Shown: positions 59,060 through 64,000 of the stretch, in pieces
Position numbering within the stretch: the stretch's first letter is position 1
Layout of the letters: every line of letters starts with the position of its first letter
Assembly: GCF_024138165.1 (NCBI RefSeq)
Contig: NZ_CP100000.1
Location: 1,054,001-1,118,000, forward strand
Direction of reading: 5' to 3'
DNA length: 64,000 bases
From: Halorussus vallis
Lineage (GTDB): Archaea > Halobacteriota > Halobacteria > Halobacteriales > Haladaptataceae
The notes under the pieces: model-generated
The model's input: the letters and a program-made list of their open reading frames with translations, nothing else
Databases searched by the model: none
What the model was told of the DNA's origin: nothing
Made by a program: the position numbers and the translations under genes

Positions 59060-60082
59060 ATGTCGGATACGGATTACGAGGAGTACGACGTGGTGGTCGT
59101 CGGCGGCGGACCGGGCGGCCTGACCGCGGCGCTGTACACCACGCGCCTCGGTCACGACACGGCGGTTATCGACCGGGGCGGCGGCCGGGCGGCGATGATG
59201 GCCGACACGCACAACGTCGTCGGCGTCACCGAGGACGTCTCGGGCGTCGAGTTTCTTGAAACCGCCCGCAAGCAGGTCGAATCGTACGGCGCCACCGTCA
59301 TCTCGGAACTCGTCGAGGCGGCCGAACGACTCGACGACGGCCGGTTCCGCCTCGCGGCGGGCGACGGCGAGTACGTCGCCGAGCGGGTCGTCCTCGCCAC
59401 CGGATTCACCGACGAACGCCCGGACCCGCCGCTTCCCCGAACCGGTCGAGGCCTCCACTACTGTCTGCACTGCGACGCCTACATGTTCATCGACAAGCCG
59501 GTGTACGTGATGGGGACCGGCGAGAGCGCCGCCTACGTGGCGATGATCATGCTCAACTTCACCGACGAGGTCGACCTGCTCCTGCGGGGCGACGACCCCG
59601 AGTGGAGCGACGAGACGGACGAACTGCTCCGGGCACACCCCGTCGACGTCATCGAGGCCGAAATCGCGGAGGCCAACACCGGCGACGACGGCTGGCTCGA
59701 GAGCTTCGCGTTCGAGGACGGGACCGTCCGCGAGTACCGCGGCGGTTTCCCGATGCACGGGGCGGACTACAACAGCGACCTCGCCGAACAACTCGGCTGC
59801 GACCTGAACGACGACGGGACCGTCGCGGTCGACGAGGACGGCGAAACCAGCGTCGAGGGCGTCTACGCCGTCGGCGACCTCACCCCCGGCCACAACCAGA
59901 TTCCGGTCGCGATGGGCCAGGGCGCCGACGCCGGCATCGCGATCCACATGGACATCCGCGAGTACCCCAAGACGCTCGAAGAACTCGACGCCGAAGGGTC
60001 GGTCGACCCGGAGGCGGTGCCCGCGGTCTCCGAACATATCAGGGAGGCGGCCGCGACGTTCGCCGTCGGCGAAGAGGACTGA
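59060..60082 (+). CDS. Thioredoxin-reductase-like flavoprotein
   Basis: A 340-residue FAD protein. It begins with the FAD motif DVVVVGGGPGGLTAALYTTR near residue 12. In the middle HYCLHCDAYMF gives a CxxC pair at the place of the thioredoxin-reductase disulfide, and PVYVMGTGESAAYVAMIML the second nucleotide-binding site. The C-terminal FAD-contact VYAVGDLTPGHNQIPVAMGQ is intact. It may reduce a thioredoxin or be a ferredoxin-dependent relative. Start at MSDTDYEEYD. Confidence 0.87.
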   Translation: MSDTDYEEYDVVVVGGGPGGLTAALYTTRLGHDTAVIDRGGGRAAMMADTHNVVGVTEDVSGVEFLETARKQVESYGATVISELVEAAERLDDGRFRLAAGDGEYVAERVVLATGFTDERPDPPLPRTGRGLHYCLHCDAYMFIDKPVYVMGTGESAAYVAMIMLNFTDEVDLLLRGDDPEWSDETDELLRAHPVDVIEAEIAEANTGDDGWLESFAFEDGTVREYRGGFPMHGADYNSDLAEQLGCDLNDDGTVAVDEDGETSVEGVYAVGDLTPGHNQIPVAMGQGADAGIAIHMDIREYPKTLEELDAEGSVDPEAVPAVSEHIREAAATFAVGEED

Positions 60083-60132
60083 GCCGAGGCGGGCGCCGCG
60101 TGCCGAGCGGCGAACCGCGCAGAATCCGGGCG

Positions 60133-60291
60133 TCAGTCGTCGCGCTGGCTCAGCCACTCGGCGAGCAGCGTCCGAATCGCCGCCTCGCGGTTGTCGCGAT
60201 GGTCCGCGAACGCGATGTCGTCGACGGCGTCGAGTTCCTCGTCCTCGAGTTCGATAGTAACTTCCTCCATGTCGAGGTGGTCGAGATGCAT
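60133..60291 (-). CDS. Ribbon-helix-helix-like regulator
   Basis: A 52-residue protein. MEEVTIELEDEELDAVDDIA followed by DHRDNREAAIRTLLAEWLSQ has the strand-helix-helix order of the CopG/MetJ-like ribbon-helix-helix fold. It probably forms a DNA-binding dimer; the target is unknown. The longer start MHLDHLDMEE was used because a TATA-like box lies 26-33 bases before it; MEEVTIEL is possible too. Confidence 0.7.
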   Translation of the reverse strand: MHLDHLDMEEVTIELEDEELDAVDDIAFADHRDNREAAIRTLLAEWLSQRDD

Positions 60292-60711
60292 CTTGGACAG
60301 TCTGCGAACGGCAAGCACATATACGTTCGTCAGACGGACGTTTGACGGGGCGCGAACCGACGGGGAATCGGACGAAGGCGCCGCTCGCCGGCGGTCGGCG
60401 CTTGTGCTGGTACTCGACGCTGACTGCGCGGTCGGAGTCGGGACGATGCGCGGTCGGGGCCGGGACGACCGCCCGAACATCCGGGACTGTCACCGCAGAA
60501 GTTCAGTTTGGGGGTAGTGGTAGCGGGATACCAGCCCGGGATGACAGTCACTGGAAGCGGCCAGTTTCCGTCGTTTGGACATCACCATCCAGAATGTTAA
60601 GCGTTCTCACCGAACAGATTCGAACTGGTAGATTCGGCGCGGGTTTCGGACTCGAATCCACAGCGGACCTTTCAAGCCGACGGCCGACCAACGTCCGGCG
60701 ACGGACCGACG
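60292..60711. other. Intergenic region between RHH gene and Pop5
   Basis: About 420 bases between divergent genes. It has the RHH promoter at its left end and an AT-rich GTTAAGC near 60597 that could be a promoter for the Pop5 gene. A short rightward frame exists but codes for no recognised protein. I see no RNA or repeat. Confidence 0.45.
60317..60324 (-). promoter_or_regulatory. TATA-like box of the RHH gene
   Basis: Read leftward GTATATGT, 26-33 bases before the start codon at 60291, as expected for a leaderless transcript. Confidence 0.5.
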
Positions 60712-61191
60712 ATGAAACATCTCCCCAAGCACCTCCGACCGCGCTGGCGCTACCTCGCCGTCGAACTCGAAACGTGGCCCGACGCCTCGGTCGGGCGCCG
60801 GGACTTCCAGCGGAGCGTCTGGTTCGCGGCCCAGAACCTGCTGGGCGACGTCGGGAGCGCCGACGCCGACCTGAAGGTCCTCCAGTTCGAGTTCTCGGAG
60901 GGCGCCGGCGAAGCCGTGGTTCGCGCCCGCCACGGCCACGTCGAGGAGGCCCGCGCGGTGCTGGCCTGCGTCCACGAAATCCGCGGCGACCCCGTGGGCC
61001 TGCGAGTCGCCGGTATAAGCGGTACGGTACGTGCCTGTGAAGAAAAGTATTTAGGAGCAGACGCCGAATTTTCGGGCGAGAGAAAAGTCGTGTTCGAGGA
61101 CGCCCACCGTTCCGCCGTCGTTCGGAACGGACTCCTCGACGTGCGGATGGATGGTGCGTTCGCGGGCGCGACGGAACTCGATTTCGAGTGA
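60712..61191 (+). CDS. rnp2: RNase P protein component 2 (Pop5)
   Basis: A 159-residue Pop5/Rpp14-family subunit of RNase P. It starts MKHLPKHLRPRWRYLAVELE and has the FQRSVWFAAQNLLGDVGSAD, LQFEFSEGAGEAVVRARHGH and ALACVHEIRGDP-like segments of the RRM-type fold. The C-terminal 45 residues are an acidic extension common in haloarchaea. It binds Rpp30 in the holoenzyme. Its stop is four bases before psmA, so the two share a transcript. Confidence 0.9.
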   Translation: MKHLPKHLRPRWRYLAVELETWPDASVGRRDFQRSVWFAAQNLLGDVGSADADLKVLQFEFSEGAGEAVVRARHGHVEEARAVLACVHEIRGDPVGLRVAGISGTVRACEEKYLGADAEFSGERKVVFEDAHRSAVVRNGLLDVRMDGAFAGATELDFE

Positions 61192-61195
61192 TACT

Positions 61196-61960
61196 ATGCA
61201 GGGACAAGCCCAACAGCAGGCCTACGACCGTGGGATTACGATTTTCTCCCCGGACGGACGGCTCTACCAGGTCGAGTACGCCCGCGAAGCCGTCAAGCGC
61301 GGCACGGCGAGCATCGGCGTCCGCACCGAAGGCGGCGTCGTGCTCGCGGTGGACAAACGCATCCGTTCGGAGTTGATGGAGCGGACGAGCGTCGAGAAGA
61401 TTCACAAGGCCGACGACCACATCGGCATCGCCTCGGCGGGCCACGTCGCCGACGCCCGCCAGCTCATCGACTTCGCCCGGCGGCAGGCGCAGGTCAACCA
61501 CCTCCGCTACGGCGAACCCATCGGCGTCGAGACGCTGACCAAGGAGGTCACCGACCACATCCAGCAGTACACCCAGGTCGGCGGCGCGCGCCCGTTCGGC
61601 GTCGCGCTCATTATCGGCGGCATCGAGGACGGCGAACCCCGCCTCTACGAGACGGACCCGTCGGGGACGCCCTACGAGTGGAAGGCGCTGGCGGTCGGCG
61701 CCGACCGCGGCGAGATTCAGGACTATCTCGAGGAGAACTACAACGAGAACGCCGACCTCGACGGCGGCATCGAACTGGCGCTCCGCGCGCTGGGCACCGT
61801 CAACGACGACGAACTCTCGCCGGAGGGCGTCGGCATCGCAACCATCGACGCCGAGTCCGAGCAGTTCGTCGAACTCACCGACGAGGAGATTGAGGAGTAT
61901 CTCGGCGAACTCGAACTGCTCGGCGAGGGCGGCGGCGACGAGTCCGAACCCGAAGAGTAA
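61196..61960 (+). CDS. psmA: Proteasome alpha subunit
   Basis: A 254-residue alpha subunit of the 20S proteasome, forming the outer rings that gate entry. The N-terminal YDRGITIFSPDGRLYQVEYA motif with the alpha-helix H0 is complete, and the Ntn-fold strands follow. The C-terminal region is acidic (IEEYLGELELLGEGG), a haloarchaeal trait. Its ATG is four bases after pop5. It works with beta subunits and PAN ATPases, none of which are in this window. Confidence 0.96.
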   Translation: MQGQAQQQAYDRGITIFSPDGRLYQVEYAREAVKRGTASIGVRTEGGVVLAVDKRIRSELMERTSVEKIHKADDHIGIASAGHVADARQLIDFARRQAQVNHLRYGEPIGVETLTKEVTDHIQQYTQVGGARPFGVALIIGGIEDGEPRLYETDPSGTPYEWKALAVGADRGEIQDYLEENYNENADLDGGIELALRALGTVNDDELSPEGVGIATIDAESEQFVELTDEEIEEYLGELELLGEGGGDESEPEE

Positions 61961-62151
61961 CGAGTTCGAAGCCACCGACGCCGCATCGTCGGCAATCGAC
62001 CCTTCTCCCGCGGTTTCACCCGACCACCGGCGGGGCTCGCGATTCGGTGAGCGACGCGACCGACGAGACGCGACGAGCGACCACGGGCGACCGGCGACTG
62101 ACGACCGGTCGGTAGCCTGAATCGGAGCGGCGACAGACCCCGGTCGGAGCG

Positions 62152-62949
62152 TCAGGATTCGAGGACGCCGATTCGTTCGCCGCGGTAGCCGAACACGGTC
62201 TGGTAGCCGTACGCCGACATCAGTACGGGCCAGAACGCCGCCTCGGCGACCAGTTCGTCGCCGTCGGCCGCCGCGAACGCCTCGCCCGCCGCGACCTGCT
62301 GGAAGTTCTCGGCGAACACCTCGTACTCGTCTGCCGGGGGCTTGGGGACCGGATTGCCGAGGCCGAACACCGTCACGTCGTCGCGGGCGGCGCCGACGAC
62401 CGGTTCGTCGTCGGCGAGTACGCCGGTCGCTTCGAGGAAGCCGTAGACGAGTTCGACCGCGTTCTCGGCCGCCCGCTCGGAGCCCTGATAGCCGCACTCG
62501 ACTTCGAGCGTGTGGGGGTACGAGATGAGTCGGCCCTCGCTCTCCTCGCCGGTTTGGACCAGCACCGAGACGGGGAGGAACGGACACAGCGACCGGGCGA
62601 CCGCGCCGACCGTGTCCACGAGCGCGAACGGTTCGCCGTACGACTGGGTGGAGTGGAGCGACAGCGTGGTGCAGTCCCGGAGTTCGCTCGCGAGCGCCGA
62701 CGCCAGTCGCCCCTCGTGGGTGTCGGCGTTCGGGTCGCCGGGGAACGCTCGGTTCAGGTCCTCCTCGACGTACCGAACGCCCTTCTCCAGCGCCTCCTCG
62801 TTCGCCACGACGAGTTTCACCGGGCGCTCGACGTCGGGGGCGTCGGAGAGCAGACGTTCGACCGCGCGGACGCCGCAGGGTTCGTCGCCGTGTATCGCCG
62901 CGACGACCGCCACTTCGGGCGTGCCGTCGCCCAACTGCTCGATTCGCAT
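62152..62949 (-). CDS. Succinylglutamate desuccinylase/aspartoacylase family protein
   Basis: A 265-residue zinc carboxypeptidase-like enzyme. VAVVAAIHGDEPCGVRAVER near the N-terminus holds the zinc residues (HxxE), and LSLHSTQSYGEPFALVDTVG holds the third histidine (LHS). The order fits the AstE/AspA family that cleaves acyl groups from amino acids. The C-terminal 70 residues form a barrel-like domain. Substrate unknown. Start at MRIEQLGDG; longer frames upstream are arginine-rich. Confidence 0.87.
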   Translation of the reverse strand: MRIEQLGDGTPEVAVVAAIHGDEPCGVRAVERLLSDAPDVERPVKLVVANEEALEKGVRYVEEDLNRAFPGDPNADTHEGRLASALASELRDCTTLSLHSTQSYGEPFALVDTVGAVARSLCPFLPVSVLVQTGEESEGRLISYPHTLEVECGYQGSERAAENAVELVYGFLEATGVLADDEPVVGAARDDVTVFGLGNPVPKPPADEYEVFAENFQQVAAGEAFAAADGDELVAEAAFWPVLMSAYGYQTVFGYRGERIGVLES

Positions 62950-63026
62950 GGCCAAAATTGCGGGCCAGGCGAGCCTTGAGCGTTTCGGCTCCGGCGGCGC
63001 TCGGGGGACGAAGAATGGCGACCGAG

Positions 63027-63710
63027 TTACAGTTCGCAGAGCGTTTCGATGCGGGTGGCGAGCGCCTCGCCGCTCTCGGTCGCGGCGACGAGGTCGTGTT
63101 CCTGCTCGTAGGCCGCGAGGTCGGCGTCGGTGAGTCGCGGGACGTGGGTGTGGTACAGCGAGAGGTAGATTCCCAGCACGGTTTCGGGGTCGATCTCCGA
63201 CAGGGGCTTCCCGCGCTCCTCGACCGCGACCTCGTCGGCGAGGTCCGGGAGCGTCAACTCCCGGTGGGTCAACAGCGTCCGGAGCGCACACCGCCGGCGC
63301 TCGTCGGCGAGCACGTCCAGCAGGGTCCCCGCGGAGACGGCGAGGTCGGCGGCGTCGATCTCGTCGACCGCGGCCAGCGACCGTTCGAGGAGGTCGTCGG
63401 CCTCGTACCGGACCGTCCCGCGGTCGACGTCGCGGTCGGCGTAGCCGACGTCGGCGAGTCGGGGGAGCACCGAGTGGTGGAGCAACGTCGTCGCGCGGTC
63501 GGCGTCGAGCGAGTCGTCGGCGGCCGCCAGGCCCGCCGCGAGGTCGTCGACGGTGACCGTCCGACTCCCCGCCTTCGCGAGGTGGCGGACGACGGTCCGA
63601 CAGCGGGGGTCGGCGAGCACCGCGAAGACGGTTCCGCGGTCGTCCCTGCCGGGACCCTGCCGGGCCGCGTCGGTCCGGGGGAGGTCGTGTGTGTTGTCGG
63701 TCGAGGTCAT
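63027..63710 (-). CDS. Tandem winged-helix protein (DUF7344 type)
   Basis: A 227-residue protein made of two winged-helix domains. Domain one is about residues 25-105 (VFAVLADPRCRTVVRHLAKA ... HHSVLPRLADVGYADRDVDR), domain two about 120-220 (LLDVLADERRRCALRTLLTH ... LYHTHVPRLTDADLAAYEQE). Each has the LADxRRR and HxxxPRLxDA patterns of this haloarchaeal family. It is likely a transcription regulator. The single-domain relative lies at the other end of the window. Confidence 0.8.
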   Translation of the reverse strand: MTSTDNTHDLPRTDAARQGPGRDDRGTVFAVLADPRCRTVVRHLAKAGSRTVTVDDLAAGLAAADDSLDADRATTLLHHSVLPRLADVGYADRDVDRGTVRYEADDLLERSLAAVDEIDAADLAVSAGTLLDVLADERRRCALRTLLTHRELTLPDLADEVAVEERGKPLSEIDPETVLGIYLSLYHTHVPRLTDADLAAYEQEHDLVAATESGEALATRIETLCEL

Positions 63711-63944
63711 TGTCGTCTCCGTTTCGGCGTCGAGCGGGCCGGGCCGGGCGCCGCGTCGACGGTCGAGCGAGCCGGCCCGACCCCCGAACCGGCCGATTTC
63801 CTGGGGGAGTCCGGCCGCGTCGCCGGTTCGCGACGACGACCGCGGTGGGGGCTACGGCGGCTTCGTACCCGATACGTGTGCCCCGAGGCAGTATATAAGT
63901 TCTTTATTCCGCTTGAGTTCAGACTCGATAACACGCATCACGCG

Positions 63945-64000
63945 TCAGTCCAGCGACTCCGCGTACGCGAAGTCCGAGTCGTCGGCCGTCGGCCGCGCGC
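63945..64000 (-). CDS. C-terminal end of a leftward gene (partial)
   Basis: The last 17 residues (ARPTADDSDFAYAESLD) of a protein whose start lies beyond the window. The acidic ending and stop are typical of a haloarchaeal protein, but too little is visible to name it. Confidence 0.4.
   Translation of the reverse strand, partial: ARPTADDSDFAYAESLD

Noticed and set aside
60631-60665. Sequence resembling a tRNA T arm (GACTCGAATCC)
   Set aside because: No acceptor or anticodon stem can be formed around it.

Overview
The window is GC-rich chromosomal DNA from a halophilic archaeon (class Halobacteria). The evidence is the very acidic proteins, leaderless genes with a TATA-like box 25-35 bases before the start codon, Tat-type secretion, small CxxC zinc proteins, and archaeal markers (pelota, proteasome alpha subunit, RNase P Rpp30 and Pop5, Elp3, Lhr helicase). 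I cannot fix the genus from sequence alone. One stretch, about 8.9-10.2 kb, is clearly AT-richer and looks acquired.

Layout. 0-8.5 kb: end of sucC and all of sucD (TCA cycle), then small membrane and regulatory genes, an MscS-type channel, a lipoprotein, an aminotransferase remnant and a Tat-exported repeat protein. 8.5-10.25 kb: an AT-rich island with a broken tyrosine-recombinase remnant and a lone membrane protein, abutting tRNA-Val(CAC). 10.3-17.8 kb: MBL hydrolase overlapping adenine deaminase, an NmrA-like protein, M42 aminopeptidase and a LarA-family nickel-pincer racemase. 17.9-26.8 kb: DASS anion transporter with a small HTH protein, Lhr-type helicase, RNase Z-like hydrolase, HTH/membrane pair, PadR regulator, BKACE enzyme. 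26.9-38 kb: membrane proteins, pelota, a soluble chemoreceptor, three DUF4013-type membrane proteins, a CaCA antiporter and NFACT/RqcH. 38-46 kb: PhnP-like hydrolase, an overlapping siroheme nitrite/sulfite reductase and FrhB-type F420 protein, Elp3. 46-56 kb: PAP2-like protein divergent from an MFS transporter, an S1/OB/DHH protein, thymidine kinase, FMN reductase, iron alcohol dehydrogenase, MutY. 56-64 kb: small zinc proteins and an RNase P (Rpp30, Pop5) plus proteasome-alpha neighbourhood.

Gene cooperation. The siroheme reductase and the FrhB-type protein overlap by 8 bases and together carry the two modules that methanogen F420-dependent sulfite reductase (Fsr) has in one chain. Pelota and NFACT are both ribosome-rescue factors. 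Rpp30, Pop5 and PsmA are remnants of the archaeal exosome/proteasome super-operon.

Non-coding structure is the most unusual part. A stem-loop element occurs three times (33.3, 45.5, 50.9 kb) with compensatory base changes in its stem, each time between two leftward genes. A 300-bp nested palindrome sits at 37.86-38.16 kb, three short tandem-repeat arrays lie in 50.1-53.5 kb, several long perfect inverted repeats lie just after stop codons, and a 20-bp perfect palindrome lies next to the MFS start codon.
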